Assembly: GCF_900109915.1 (NCBI RefSeq)
Contig: NZ_FOBU01000002.1
Coordinates: 513,170 to 577,169 of the forward strand
Origin: Luteibacter sp. UNCMF331Sha3.1
GTDB lineage: Bacteria; Pseudomonadota; Gammaproteobacteria; Xanthomonadales; Rhodanobacteraceae
DNA: 64,000 nt
Reading direction: 5' to 3'
The position numbers and the translations under genes are program-made. The number at the start of each line of letters is the position of its first letter. Position 1 is the stretch's first letter. Shown one piece after another: positions 28,320 to 38,340 of the stretch. A model generated the notes under the pieces. The model ran no database searches. It was not told the DNA's origin and saw nothing but the letters and a program-made list of their open reading frames with translations.

Positions 28320-29354
28320 TCAGAACCATCGATTGCGCTTCAGCGCGATGAAGATGCCGCCGACGATGCAGGCGACCAGACATGTGATGGCAGGGTAGGC
28401 CCACGGTTTGTCGAGCTCCGGCATGTGCGCGAAGTTCATGCCATACCAGCTCGTGATGAGCGTCGGCGCGGCGAGCATCGCGGCCCAGCCGGCGAGCTTC
28501 TTCATCACTTCGTTCTGGCCGAAGGTCACCAGCGCAAGGTTCACGCTGATCGCCGCGCCGAGCATTTCGCGCATGGCGGAAATGGATTCGTTGACGCGGA
28601 ACACGTGGTCGTAGATGTCGCGGAAATACGCGCGCAGTTCTTCGTGGATGAGGTGCGGATGCAGGCGGGTGAGCTGCGCGACGATGTCCTGCAGCGGGGC
28701 GACGGCGAGCCGCAGCGTCATCAGCTCGCGCTGCATGTCGTACAGCCGCTTGATGGTCTGTCGGTTGTACGTCTCGGCGAAGATGTCGTTTTCCAGTTCG
28801 TGCAGTTCCTGCCGGAAGTCGCGCACGATCGGCAGGAAGTTGTCCACGACGAAGTCGAGCACCGCATAGAGCGCGTAACTCGGGCCCATGGCCAGCAGCT
28901 CGGGGGTCTGCTCGCAGCTGCGCCGGGCCGGCGCGTAGGACAGCGAGGCGCCGTGACGCACCGTCACGAAATAGCGCTGTCCGAGGAAGATCTGGGTTTC
29001 GCCGAAGGCGATGTTGCCGCCGACGAGCTGCGCGGTCTGCGCCACGATGAACAGGGAATCGCCATAGGCTTCGATCTTGGTGCGCTGATGCGCGTGCTGC
29101 GCGTCCTCGATCGCGAGATCGTGCAGGTTGAATTCCTCCTGCAGTTTGAGCAGCAGCGCCTCGTCCGGCTCATGGAGTCCGACCCAGACGAAGGTATCGG
29201 GCTCTTTCAGCACGTCGCTGATGGCGTCGATGCTGACGTCGCCGATGCGGCAGCCATCGGTCCGGTAGGCCACGCAGTTGACGACCATGCCGCCGGAGGC
29301 GACCGGCGCGGGAGCGGAATCGGGGAGGATCGAAACGGATGTCATGGCGGGCAT
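28320..29354 (-). CDS. corA: CorA-family divalent metal ion transporter
   Basis: 344 residues from the ATG at 29354; an ATG at 29345 is an alternative, and longer frames would read through the adjacent REP repeat. A large cytoplasmic alpha/beta and coiled-helix domain (1-285) precedes two C-terminal membrane segments. The signature YGMNF closes the first membrane helix, and the protein ends in the usual basic tail (KRNRWF). CorA forms a pentameric Mg2+/Co2+ channel in the inner membrane. It is monocistronic by context. Related zinc exporters (ZntB) share the fold; GMN does not separate them, so the substrate is inferred. Confidence 0.9.
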   Translation of the reverse strand: MPAMTSVSILPDSAPAPVASGGMVVNCVAYRTDGCRIGDVSIDAISDVLKEPDTFVWVGLHEPDEALLLKLQEEFNLHDLAIEDAQHAHQRTKIEAYGDSLFIVAQTAQLVGGNIAFGETQIFLGQRYFVTVRHGASLSYAPARRSCEQTPELLAMGPSYALYAVLDFVVDNFLPIVRDFRQELHELENDIFAETYNRQTIKRLYDMQRELMTLRLAVAPLQDIVAQLTRLHPHLIHEELRAYFRDIYDHVFRVNESISAMREMLGAAISVNLALVTFGQNEVMKKLAGWAAMLAAPTLITSWYGMNFAHMPELDKPWAYPAITCLVACIVGGIFIALKRNRWF

Positions 29355-29386
29355 GATGCCGTCGCCCATGTGACGCGGCAATCGCT

Positions 29387-29458
29387 TGGGTGGGAGCCAG
29401 CCTGCTGGCGATGGGCCTTTCCGCGAGCACCCTTCGCCAGCAGGCTGGCTCCCACCCA
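29387..29458. repeat. REP doublet (REPIN-like, imperfect centre)
   Basis: The outer arms TGGGTGGGAGCCAGCC... are inverted exactly over about 25 bp; the centre (ATGGGCCTTTCCGCGAGCACCCTT) is mismatched. Same REP class as at 2103 and 57649. It separates the divergent corA start from the type VI secretion cluster. The remaining 196 bp up to tssB contain an AT-richer stretch near 29590-29640 that is the likely T6SS promoter area, with no clear sigma boxes. Confidence 0.85.
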
Positions 29459-29654
29459 TGGCCTCCATGCGTCGCGCGTACCGGCTCTGCGCTTCGAAAG
29501 TTGCAGCGGAAGCCATCACATCTCCTTATGCCTCCTATATCCACGAACGATTTCAGGTATCGGGACCACTGGTCGAGAATGGCCGCTCGATTGATGGTGT
29601 GAAATAAAACTATCAAAGTGATTCATTGCGTCTATTGATGCCACAGGAATAGCG

Positions 29655-30167
29655 ATGGCCAAGTCGAGCAGCCAGAAGTTCATCGCCCGCAATCGCGCGC
29701 CGCGGGTCCAGATCGAGTACGACGTCGAGCTATACGGCGCCCAGAAGAAGGTGAGCATTCCCTTCGTGATGGGTGTGATGGCCGATCTTTCGGGCGCGAG
29801 CGCCGTGGATCTGCCCCCGGTGGAAGAGCGCAAGGCGCTCGAGATCGACGCGGACAATTTCAACGACCGGCTCGAATCGACGAAGCCGTCCGTCGCCATA
29901 AGCGTGCCGAATACGTTGACGGGCGAGGGCAGCCTCAACGTCGCCCTGAGCTTCAGCCACATGGACGATTTCTCGCCGTCGGCCATCGCGCGCCATGTCG
30001 AGCCCCTGGCGAAGCTGCTCGAGGCCCGCACGCAGCTGGCGAACCTCGGTACCTATCTCGATGGCAAGGCCGGCGCGGAGAAGCTCATCGCGCAGGCGTT
30101 GCAGGACCCGGCGCTGCTGGCGGCGCTGGCCGCGACGCGCGCTCCCACCGATACGCAGGAGGGCTGA
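29655..30167 (+). CDS. tssB: T6SS contractile sheath small subunit
   Basis: 170 residues, normal for TssB/VipA. It pairs with TssC to build the contractile sheath around the Hcp tube. The N-terminal SSQKFIARNRAPRVQIEYDV and the middle FVMGVMADLSG segment are the usual family pattern. The ATG at 29655 follows an AGGAAT ribosome site, and this is the first gene of the plus-strand T6SS operon. tssC begins 3 bp after its stop. The upstream 200 bp are the natural place for the main T6SS promoter. Confidence 0.96.
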   Translation: MAKSSSQKFIARNRAPRVQIEYDVELYGAQKKVSIPFVMGVMADLSGASAVDLPPVEERKALEIDADNFNDRLESTKPSVAISVPNTLTGEGSLNVALSFSHMDDFSPSAIARHVEPLAKLLEARTQLANLGTYLDGKAGAEKLIAQALQDPALLAALAATRAPTDTQEG

Positions 30168-30169
30168 CC

Positions 30170-31663
30170 ATGGCCACGACACAGACCCAGTCCCCGGACG
30201 CGGCCGTCGCCACCGTCGAGGGCAACGATTTCGCGGCCCTGCTGACCAAGGAATTCCGTCCCAAGAGCGAGCGTGCCCGTGAAGAGGTCGAATCGGCCGT
30301 GCGCACGCTGGCCGAGCAGGTGCTCGATCGCGCCGACGTGGTGTCCGACGACGTCGCGCAGACGATCAACGCCTACATCGCCGAGATCGACCGCAAGCTC
30401 AGCGAGCAGATCAACCTCATCCTGCACCATCCGGAGTTCCAGAAGCTGGAAGGCGCGTGGCGCGGTCTGCACCACCTGGTGACCAACACCGAGTCGGACA
30501 CGCAGCTGAAGATCCGCGTGATGAACCTGTCGAAGAACGAACTCGGCCGCACGCTGAAGCGCTACAAGGGCACGGCGTGGGACCAGAGCCCGATCTTCAA
30601 GAAGGTCTACGAGGAAGAATACGGCCAGCTCGGCGGCGAGCCGTACGGCTGTCTGATCGGCGACTACTTCTTCGATCACAGCCCGCAGGACGTCGAGCTG
30701 TTGCGCGGCATGGCGCAGGTCGCCGCCGCCTCGCACGCGCCGTTCATCGCGGCGGCCGCGCCGGGCCTGCTCGGCATGGACGGCTGGGGCGAACTCGCCA
30801 ACCCGCGCGACCTGGCCAAGATCTTCACCACGCCGGATTACGCCGGCTGGCGATCGCTGCGCGACAGCGAGGACGCGAAGTACGTCGCGCTCACGATGCC
30901 GCGCACGCTGGCCCGCCTGCCGTATGGTGCGAAGACCGACCCGGTCGAGGATTTCGACTTCGAGGAAGACACCGCCGGCGCCGATTCGTCGAAATACACC
31001 TGGCAGAACGCGGCGTACGCGATGGGCGTGAACATCAACCGCTCGTTCAAGCAGTACGGCTGGTGCACGCGCATCCGTGGCGTGGAGTCCGGCGGCATCG
31101 TCGACAACCTGCCGGCGCATGTCTTCCCGAGCGACGATGGCGGCGTGGACATGAAGTGCCCGACCGAGATCGCGATCACGGATCGTCGTTCGGCCGAGCT
31201 CGACAAGATGGGCCTCATGCCCGTCGTGCATCGCAAGAATTCCGACATGGCGGCATTCATCGGTGCCCAGTCGCTCGCGCGCCCGGAGGAATACGACGAC
31301 GCGGACGCCACGGCGAACGCGGCGCTCAGCGCCCGCCTGCCGTACATGTTCGCCTGCTCGCGCTTCGCCCACTACCTGAAGTGCATCGTGCGGGACAAGA
31401 TCGGCTCGTTCAGCACGCGGGAGCAGATGGAGAACTGGCTCACGGGCTGGGTGCTCAACTACGTCGATGGCGACCCGGTCAACTCCAGCGAGGAAACCAA
31501 GGCGCGCAAGCCGCTGGCTGCCGCGCAGGTCGTGGTGGAAGAGGTCGAGGGCAACCCCGGTTACTACACCTCCAAGTTCTACCTGAAACCGCATTACCAG
31601 CTCGAAGGCCTCACGGTGTCGCTGCGCCTGGTCGCACGCCTGCCCTCGGGCAAGGCCGCCTGA
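30170..31663 (+). CDS. tssC: T6SS contractile sheath large subunit
   Basis: 497 residues, standard TssC/VipB length. Recognisable blocks include LILHHPEFQKLEGAWRGLH, FDHSPQDVELLRGMAQVAAA, the FADR-type interaction region, and the C-terminal stretch ending in YYTSKFYLKPHYQLEGLTVS. The protein forms heterodimers with TssB that polymerise into the sheath and are recycled by ClpV. It is spaced 3 bp from tssB and 86 bp from hcp; that longer gap before hcp is common where Hcp is made in large amounts. Confidence 0.97.
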   Translation: MATTQTQSPDAAVATVEGNDFAALLTKEFRPKSERAREEVESAVRTLAEQVLDRADVVSDDVAQTINAYIAEIDRKLSEQINLILHHPEFQKLEGAWRGLHHLVTNTESDTQLKIRVMNLSKNELGRTLKRYKGTAWDQSPIFKKVYEEEYGQLGGEPYGCLIGDYFFDHSPQDVELLRGMAQVAAASHAPFIAAAAPGLLGMDGWGELANPRDLAKIFTTPDYAGWRSLRDSEDAKYVALTMPRTLARLPYGAKTDPVEDFDFEEDTAGADSSKYTWQNAAYAMGVNINRSFKQYGWCTRIRGVESGGIVDNLPAHVFPSDDGGVDMKCPTEIAITDRRSAELDKMGLMPVVHRKNSDMAAFIGAQSLARPEEYDDADATANAALSARLPYMFACSRFAHYLKCIVRDKIGSFSTREQMENWLTGWVLNYVDGDPVNSSEETKARKPLAAAQVVVEEVEGNPGYYTSKFYLKPHYQLEGLTVSLRLVARLPSGKAA

Positions 31664-31749
31664 TTCCCTTCTGAATGACACCCCGCGCGTCCGGCTGCCA
31701 CCGGACGCGACGGGCATCCTTTGCCACCCGTTCAACGAGGAAAGCGTTC

Positions 31750-32256
31750 ATGGCTTACGACATGCATATCAAGTTCGGCTCCGGTCAGGTCGCGATCGAA
31801 GGGGCCTCCAATCATGCCAAGCACAAGGGTCAGGTGCCGATCCTCGCCTGGGCGTGGGGCGCCAGTAACTCGGGCAACCTGCACACCGGTGCCGGCTACG
31901 CCTCCGGCGGCAAGGCCAACGTCCAGGACATCACGATCACGAAGTACGTCGACTCGTGCTCCAACGCGTTGCTCAATGCCTGCTGCACCGGCGCCCGCGT
32001 GAACGACGCCACCCTGTACGTCACCAACGCCACCGGCGAGCAGACGGACTTCCTCACGATCGAGCTCAGCGAGGGCGTGATGGTGACGTCGGTCTCCACC
32101 GGCGGCAGTGGCGGCGACGAGCGTCTGACGGAAAACATCACGCTCCACTTCGGCAAGTTCAAGTACGCGTTCCAGCCCCAGGACGACAAGGGCAAGCCGA
32201 ACGGCGGCACCAAGGACTTCACGTACGACATGCAGCAGGTGAAGGGCCAGGCCTGA
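31750..32256 (+). CDS. hcp: T6SS tube protein Hcp
   Basis: 168 residues from the ATG at 31750, which follows a GAGGAAAG ribosome site; an extension upstream is not coding. Hcp hexamers stack into the inner tube and are secreted, and they can carry small effectors in the lumen. Typical features are the start MAYDMHIKFG, the KHKGQVPILAWAWG segment, and the LTENITLHFGKFKYAFQPQD strand region. No C-terminal toxin extension is present. It lies between tssC and tssE. Confidence 0.96.
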   Translation: MAYDMHIKFGSGQVAIEGASNHAKHKGQVPILAWAWGASNSGNLHTGAGYASGGKANVQDITITKYVDSCSNALLNACCTGARVNDATLYVTNATGEQTDFLTIELSEGVMVTSVSTGGSGGDERLTENITLHFGKFKYAFQPQDDKGKPNGGTKDFTYDMQQVKGQA

Positions 32257-32263
32257 GTCGCCC

Positions 32264-32767
32264 ATGGCCGGCCTCGCCACCCAGGAACGCCTGCAGCCGT
32301 CGCTGCTCGACCGCCTCCGCGACGACGAACCCCACGTCGCGGAGGAGGGACGCGACAAACGCACCATGACGGCCGCGCGCCTGCGCGACTACGTGGTACG
32401 CGACCTGGGCTGGCTGTTCAACACCACGCGCCCCACGATGCGTGACGACCCACCGGGGATGCTGCACGTCGCGAGTTCGACGCTCGGCTATGGCATCCCC
32501 GACCTCACGGGCGCGGTGATCGCGGGCATGGATATCGACGTGCTCGCGCAGCGCATCCGCGCGGCGATCGTCGCGTTCGAGCCGCGACTGGACCCGGCCA
32601 CGTTGCAGGTCGACGTCACGACGGACACCTCGCGCATGGACCGCCTCACCCTGTCGTTCCGCATCGTCTCCACGATGTGGGCGCAGCCGATGCCCCTGAA
32701 CCTGTACCTGAAGACCGACGTCGACCTGGAAACCGCGCGTTTCAGCGTCTTCGAAGGCCTCGGCTAG
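32264..32767 (+). CDS. tssE: T6SS baseplate protein TssE (gp25-like)
   Basis: 167 residues. TssE is the gp25-like baseplate wedge subunit that initiates sheath assembly. The opening QERLQPSLLDRLRDDEP is the family N-terminus; RDYVVRDLGWLFNTT and SSTLGYGIPDLTG carry the conserved gp25 core. It starts 8 bp after hcp and ends 5 bp before tssF, so it is co-transcribed with both. Confidence 0.94.
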   Translation: MAGLATQERLQPSLLDRLRDDEPHVAEEGRDKRTMTAARLRDYVVRDLGWLFNTTRPTMRDDPPGMLHVASSTLGYGIPDLTGAVIAGMDIDVLAQRIRAAIVAFEPRLDPATLQVDVTTDTSRMDRLTLSFRIVSTMWAQPMPLNLYLKTDVDLETARFSVFEGLG

Positions 32768-32771
32768 AGCC

Positions 32772-34637
32772 ATGGATCCCAGACTGCTTCGCTATTACAA
32801 CCAGGAACTCCAGCACGTCCGCGAGTCGGGCGCGGAGTTCGCTCGCGCGTATCCGAAGATCGCGGGCCGCCTGGGGATGGAAGGCATCGAGTGCGCGGAC
32901 CCCTACGTCGAGCGCCTGCTCGAAGGCTTCGCGTTCCTGACCGCGCGCGTGCAGATGAAGCTGGACGCCCAGCATCCGGTGTTCACGCAACACCTGCTGC
33001 GCATGGTCTATCCGCACTACCTCGCGCCGGTGCCGTCGATGACGGTCGTGGAGCTGACGCCCGACGAAGCGTCCAGCCTTCCCGTCGACGGGCACCTCGT
33101 GCCGCGTGGCACCGCATTGCGTAGCCAGATCGGTTTCGGCGAACGGACGCCGTGCGAATACCGGACGGCGCACGCGGTGACGCTGCTGCCGTTGGCGCTA
33201 CGCGAAGCACGCTATCTGCCCGGCCCCGCCGCCATCGCCGCGGCGGGACTCGCCGTGCCCGCCGGACTCGCGCCGCGCGCCGCGCTCCGCCTGCGCTTCG
33301 CGCTGGAGGCCGGCACGCGGCTGGACGCGCTGACGTTCGACGAATTGCCACTGTTCTTCGCGGGCACCGGCGACCTGCCGGGCCTCCTGCACGAGCAGGT
33401 ACTCGGGAATGGCCTCGGGTTCTCCGTGGTCGTCGACGGCGAGGCGCGTTTCGTCGAGCAGGCGCGTATCGAACCGCGTGGATTCGGCGACGACGAGGCA
33501 TTGCTGCCGCCCTCGGATCGCTCGTTCAGCGGCTATCGTCTTCTGCAGGAATACTTCGCGTGCCCGCAGCGTTTCCAGTTCGCGGCCTTCACGGGCCTGC
33601 GGCGCGTGCTCGCGCAGTCGTCCGCGGCGTCGTTCGACATCGTGGTCTGGCTGGACCGCAGCGTCGCGCGTCTCGACGGCGCGGTGGATGCCTCGTTCCT
33701 GCGCCTGTTCTGCACCCCGGCGATCAACCTCTTTCCGCGTCGCGCCGACCGCATCCACCTCCGCGACGGTGCCACCGAATACCACGTGCTGGCCGACCGC
33801 TCCCGACCACTGGATTTCGAGGTCTACGACATCGCGGACGTGCAGGGCTTCGGCGACAGCCAGGAGCCCGAGCAGACATTTCATCCGTTCTATGGCGGTA
33901 CGTCACGGACGTGGCGCGACCCGGCCGGTGCGTTCTATGCGATCCGCCGCGAGCCGCGCATCCTCTCGACGCGGCAGCGTCGCGACGGGCCGCGCTCCAG
34001 CTATGGCGGTAGCGAAGTCTTCCTCTCGCTGGTCGACGGGCGCGAAGCACCGTACGCGGGCAGCCTGCGCCAGGTGGGCATGCGGCTGCTCTGCAGCAAC
34101 CGCGACCTGCCGTTGCACATGCCCGTCGGCAAGGGGCGCACGGACTTCGAGATCGACACCGATGCGCCCGTGCGCGCCATCCGTTGCCTTGCCGGACCGA
34201 CGCGGCCGCGCGCCGCCATGGCCGAAGGGCAGGCGGCGTGGAAGCTGATCAGTCACCTGCAGCTGAACTATCTCTCGCTGCTGGAGCACGAGGACGGCGC
34301 GGTCGCGCTGCGCGACATGCTGCTGCTCTACGTCGACGAACACGACGCCGCGTCGCGACGGCTCGTCGAAGGCGTGCGCGACGTGCGCTCGGCGCCCATC
34401 GTGCGCCGGCTGCCGATCCCCGGGCCCGCGACGTACGGGCGCGGACTCGAGATCCGCGTCACCTGCGAAGACCGCGCCTTCGAAGGCTCGGGCGCGTTCG
34501 TCTTCGGTTCGGTGATGCAGCACTTCTTCGCACGGTACGTCTCGCTGAATTCGTTCACCGAGACGGTCCTGCATACCCTGGAACGCAACGAGGTGGCACG
34601 GTGGACGGCTCGCTCCGGCACGCGCCCGATCCTGTAG
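32772..34637 (+). CDS. tssF: T6SS baseplate protein TssF
   Basis: 621 residues, usual TssF size. Two TssF copies and one TssG form the baseplate wedge with TssE and TssK. The N-terminus MDPRLLRYYNQELQHVRESG and the following FARAYPKIAGRLGM and DPYVERLLEGFAFLTARVQ are diagnostic. The C-terminal GRGLEIRV...FVFGSVMQHFFARYVSLNSF region is also typical. The end overlaps tssG by 37 bp. Confidence 0.97.
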   Translation: MDPRLLRYYNQELQHVRESGAEFARAYPKIAGRLGMEGIECADPYVERLLEGFAFLTARVQMKLDAQHPVFTQHLLRMVYPHYLAPVPSMTVVELTPDEASSLPVDGHLVPRGTALRSQIGFGERTPCEYRTAHAVTLLPLALREARYLPGPAAIAAAGLAVPAGLAPRAALRLRFALEAGTRLDALTFDELPLFFAGTGDLPGLLHEQVLGNGLGFSVVVDGEARFVEQARIEPRGFGDDEALLPPSDRSFSGYRLLQEYFACPQRFQFAAFTGLRRVLAQSSAASFDIVVWLDRSVARLDGAVDASFLRLFCTPAINLFPRRADRIHLRDGATEYHVLADRSRPLDFEVYDIADVQGFGDSQEPEQTFHPFYGGTSRTWRDPAGAFYAIRREPRILSTRQRRDGPRSSYGGSEVFLSLVDGREAPYAGSLRQVGMRLLCSNRDLPLHMPVGKGRTDFEIDTDAPVRAIRCLAGPTRPRAAMAEGQAAWKLISHLQLNYLSLLEHEDGAVALRDMLLLYVDEHDAASRRLVEGVRDVRSAPIVRRLPIPGPATYGRGLEIRVTCEDRAFEGSGAFVFGSVMQHFFARYVSLNSFTETVLHTLERNEVARWTARSGTRPIL

Positions 34638-35671
34638 CGCTGTTCGACGCGCTGCGTGCCGACCCGGGTTCGTTCGACTGGTTCGGCGCGTTGCGGCGCA
34701 TCGAATGCGTGCACGTGACGCATCCGCGTCTCGGGCGGTCCTTGCGACCGGCCGACGATCCGGTGCGCTTGGCGCACACGCCGTCGCTCGACTTCGCGCC
34801 GCGCGCCATCGACCGCGTGGACCTGGAGACGGGGCCGGCACCGCGCCTCCACAGCCTGATGCTCGGACTCTGGGGCCCTAACGGCGCACTACCGTCGCAC
34901 CTCACCGAGTACACGCTCGAGCGCGAGCGCGTCGCACGCGATCGCACGTTCACCGCGTTCGCGGACGTGTTCCACCACCGCGCGCTCAGCCTTTTCTACC
35001 GCGCATGGGCGGAGGCGCAGCCCACGGCCCAGGGGGACCGGCCCGACGACGACGCGTTCGCGCGGTACACCGGCGCGCTCGCGGGCATCGACGGCGAGGC
35101 GCTGGCTGGACGCGACGCGCTGCCGGACCGGTTCCGTCGCTACATGGCAGGGCGGCTCGTCGCGCAGGTACGCAGCGCCGAAGGGCTTACCGCGTTCCTC
35201 GCCGCGTTCTTCGACGTGCGCGTCGCGGTCGATGAATTCGCGGTGGGCTGGATGGCACTGCCGGACGATGGCCGCCTCCGTCTCGGTCGATCGATGGCCG
35301 GCCTCGGCGACACGGCGGTGCTCGGCGCCGCGGTGCGCGATGCGCAGCACCGCTTCCGGATCCGGCTGGGCCCCATGGCCATGGCCGACTACCGGCGTTT
35401 CCTTCCCGGTGGCGACGCGCTCGCCGAGCTCGACGCCGCCGTCCGCTTCTACGTCGGCGACCCGCTGGCGTGGGACGTCCAGCCCGTGCTGGCGCGCGAC
35501 GACGTTCCCCTGCCTCTCCTGGGGCGAGGGGCGCGGATGGGCCTTTCGACGTGGATCGGCCACTTCCGCCGGCCGTCCGACGCGGACGATCTCGTCCTTG
35601 GACCAGACACCTTCCATGCGGCGCCCTCGCGGCCTGCCGCTCCAACGCATCGTTCGAGGATCGCATCGTGA
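34601..35671 (+). CDS. tssG: T6SS baseplate protein TssG
   Basis: 356 residues from the GTG at 34601, chosen for its GAGGTGG ribosome site and a start just before the conserved ALFDALRADPGSFDWFGALR; longer frames upstream lie inside tssF. TssG joins TssF in the wedge and contacts TssK. PSLDFAPRAIDRVDL, MLGLWGPNGALPSHLTEY and the late FLPGGDALAELDAAVRFYVG fit the family. The stop overlaps the clpV GTG by 4 bp. Confidence 0.94.
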   Translation: MDGSLRHAPDPVALFDALRADPGSFDWFGALRRIECVHVTHPRLGRSLRPADDPVRLAHTPSLDFAPRAIDRVDLETGPAPRLHSLMLGLWGPNGALPSHLTEYTLERERVARDRTFTAFADVFHHRALSLFYRAWAEAQPTAQGDRPDDDAFARYTGALAGIDGEALAGRDALPDRFRRYMAGRLVAQVRSAEGLTAFLAAFFDVRVAVDEFAVGWMALPDDGRLRLGRSMAGLGDTAVLGAAVRDAQHRFRIRLGPMAMADYRRFLPGGDALAELDAAVRFYVGDPLAWDVQPVLARDDVPLPLLGRGARMGLSTWIGHFRRPSDADDLVLGPDTFHAAPSRPAAPTHRSRIAS

Positions 35672-38331
35672 CCGACATCAGCCGAACCGCGCTTTTCGGA
35701 AAACTCAACGCCATCGCCTACAAGGCGATCGAAAGCGCCACGGTCGCTTGCCGCCTGCGCGGCCACCGCGACGTGGAACTCGCGCATTGGCTGCACCAGG
35801 TCCTGCAGCTGCCGGACTCGGACCTCCACCGGATCGTGCGCCACGCCGGCATCGATCCGTCCCGCCTCGCCCGCGACATGACGGACGCGCTCGAGCGGCT
35901 TCCCGGTGGCGCGACGCAGGTCAGCGACCTGTCCGCCGATATCGAGGAAGCGGTGGAACGTGCGTGGGTCCACGCCACACTCACCTTCGGCGAGGCGCAG
36001 GTGCGTACGGGCTACCTCGTTGCCGGCATCCTGCAGACGCGGCGACTGCGCCACGTGCTGACGACGATCTCCGCCGAGTTCGGACGTCTGCGGGCGGAGG
36101 GTTTCGCGGAGGCGCTGCCCGGGATCATCGCGGGTTCGCCGGAAGACCGGCTTGCCGCCAACGACGGGTTCCGCATGGCGACGGCCGCGCGTGGCGCGGA
36201 CGGCGACACCGCGCCCGCGGCGCTAGGCGGACGCGAGGGCCTGCAACGCTACACGGTCGACCTGACGGCGCAGGCCCGTGCGGGTGCCATGGATCCGGTG
36301 GTCGGCCGCGACGACGAGATCCGCCAGGTGGTCGACGTGCTCATGCGCCGTCGCCAGAACAATCCGATGCTCGTCGGCGAGGCGGGCGTCGGCAAGACGG
36401 CCGTGGTCGAAGGTTTCGCGCAGCGCATCGTGGCCGGCGACGTGCCGCCCGCGTTACGCGACGTGGAGTTGCGCGTGCTCGACGTGGGGCTGTTGCAGGC
36501 CGGTGCGAGCATGAAGGGCGAATTCGAGAACCGGCTGCGGCAGGTCGTCGACGAGGTCCAGGCATCCGAGCGTCCGATCGTCCTGTTCATCGACGAGGCC
36601 CATACGCTCGTCGGCGCGGGCGGCGCGGCGGGGACCGGCGACGCGGCCAACCTGCTGAAGCCTGCGTTAGCCCGCGGTACGTTGCGCACGATCGGCGCGA
36701 CGACCTGGGCCGAGTACAAGAAACACATCGAGAAGGATCCTGCCCTCACGCGTCGTTTTCAGACGGTGCAGGTCGACGAGCCGGACGAGGCGCGCGGCGT
36801 GCTGATGCTTCGCACGGTCGCCGGCGTGATGGAGACGCATCACGGCGTGCAGGTGCTCGACGAGGCGATCCACGCGGCGGTGAAGCTGTCGCATCGTTAC
36901 ATACCGGCCCGGCAGCTGCCCGACAAGGCGGTGAGCCTGCTGGATACGGCATGCGCGCGGGTCGCGATCAGCCAGCACGCGGTCCCGCCCGCCGTCGACG
37001 ATTCGCGCAAGCGCATCCAGGCGCTGGAGACCGAAGAGGGCATCGTCGCGCGCGAGAAAGCCGTGGGCATCGATGTCGCCGAACGCGAAGCCGAGCTCGG
37101 CACGCGCCTCGCCGCCGAGCGCGCGCGCCTGTCCGATCTCGAAGCCGGCTGGGTCGAAGAAAAGTCGCTCGTCGACGCGGTCCTCGCCCTCAGGGCCCGG
37201 CTGCGCGACGAGGCGACGGGCGACGCCGCCGATCGCGACCTGCTTCTGTCCGAACTGCGTGTGCGGCAGGCGGAACTCGCCGAACGCCAGGGCGAGTCGC
37301 CGCTCATCCTCCCGACCGTCGATCACCAGGCCGTGGCGGCCGTGCTCGCCGACTGGACGGGCATTCCCGTTGGCCGGATGCTGCGCAGCGAGCTCGACAC
37401 GGTGATGAATCTCGCGGCTCTCATGGGCCAGCGCGTCATCGGCCAGGACCACGCGATGGACGCCATCGCGCGGCGCATCCAGACCTCGCGCGCCGGCCTC
37501 GACAATCCGGACAAGCCCATCGGCGTCTTCCTGCTCGCGGGCACGTCGGGCGTCGGCAAGACCGAAACGGCGCTGGCGCTCGCCGAGGCGCTGTACGGTG
37601 GGGAGCAGAACCTCATCACGATCAACATGAGCGAGTTCCAGGAGGCGCACACGGTGTCGACGCTCAAGGGCGCGCCGCCGGGGTACGTCGGCTACGGCGA
37701 GGGTGGCGTGCTGACCGAGGCGGTGCGCCGCAAGCCGTATTCGGTGGTGCTGCTCGACGAGGTCGAGAAGGCGCACCCCGACGTGCACGAGATCTTCTTC
37801 CAGGTCTTCGACAAGGGTGTGATGGAGGACGGCGAAGGGCGGAGCATCGACTTCCGTAACACGCTCATCATCCTCACCAGCAATGCCGGTACCGACGCCA
37901 TCGCGCGCCTCTGCGCGGACAGGACCCGCATGCCGGACACGGACACGATGCAGAAGGCGCTGCGCACGCCGCTGCTCGACGTGTTCCCTCCCGCACTGCT
38001 GGGCAGGCTCGTGGCCATCCCGTACTACCCGTTGAGCGACGACATGCTCGCGCGCATCGTCCGCCTCCAGCTGGGCCGGATCAAGCGCCGCGTCGAGTCG
38101 CGCTACCGCGTGCCGTTCGATGTCGACGATGCCGTCGTCGACCTGATCGTGTCGCGCTGCACGGAGAGCGAGTCGGGTGGGCGGATGATCGACGCGATCC
38201 TGACGAATACCTTGCTGCCCGACATCAGTCGCGAACTGCTCGGTCACACCATCGCCGGTGCCGTGGTCAGCCATATCGGCGTCGACGTGGCCGACGGGCA
38301 GTTCGCCTACCGCATTTCCGCCGGAGCCTGA
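35668..38331 (+). CDS. clpV: T6SS sheath-recycling AAA+ ATPase ClpV
   Basis: 887 residues from the GTG at 35668 (GTGA overlap with tssG; GAGGA ribosome site). ClpV pulls TssC out of contracted sheaths so subunits can be reused. Domains in order: ClpV N-domain (1-160), AAA1 with Walker A GEAGVGKT and Walker B LFIDEAHTL, a coiled middle domain (about 440-560), and AAA2 with Walker A GTSGVGKT and Walker B VLLDEVEKAH. Both ATPase sites look intact. Two accessory genes and vgrG follow immediately. Confidence 0.97.
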   Translation: MTDISRTALFGKLNAIAYKAIESATVACRLRGHRDVELAHWLHQVLQLPDSDLHRIVRHAGIDPSRLARDMTDALERLPGGATQVSDLSADIEEAVERAWVHATLTFGEAQVRTGYLVAGILQTRRLRHVLTTISAEFGRLRAEGFAEALPGIIAGSPEDRLAANDGFRMATAARGADGDTAPAALGGREGLQRYTVDLTAQARAGAMDPVVGRDDEIRQVVDVLMRRRQNNPMLVGEAGVGKTAVVEGFAQRIVAGDVPPALRDVELRVLDVGLLQAGASMKGEFENRLRQVVDEVQASERPIVLFIDEAHTLVGAGGAAGTGDAANLLKPALARGTLRTIGATTWAEYKKHIEKDPALTRRFQTVQVDEPDEARGVLMLRTVAGVMETHHGVQVLDEAIHAAVKLSHRYIPARQLPDKAVSLLDTACARVAISQHAVPPAVDDSRKRIQALETEEGIVAREKAVGIDVAEREAELGTRLAAERARLSDLEAGWVEEKSLVDAVLALRARLRDEATGDAADRDLLLSELRVRQAELAERQGESPLILPTVDHQAVAAVLADWTGIPVGRMLRSELDTVMNLAALMGQRVIGQDHAMDAIARRIQTSRAGLDNPDKPIGVFLLAGTSGVGKTETALALAEALYGGEQNLITINMSEFQEAHTVSTLKGAPPGYVGYGEGGVLTEAVRRKPYSVVLLDEVEKAHPDVHEIFFQVFDKGVMEDGEGRSIDFRNTLIILTSNAGTDAIARLCADRTRMPDTDTMQKALRTPLLDVFPPALLGRLVAIPYYPLSDDMLARIVRLQLGRIKRRVESRYRVPFDVDDAVVDLIVSRCTESESGGRMIDAILTNTLLPDISRELLGHTIAGAVVSHIGVDVADGQFAYRISAGA

Positions 38332-38340
38332 GGAGTCGCC

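Noticed and set aside
29459-29654. Sigma-54 or sigma-70 promoter for the T6SS operon
   Set aside because: No candidate pair had correct spacing; only an AT-richer stretch can be stated.
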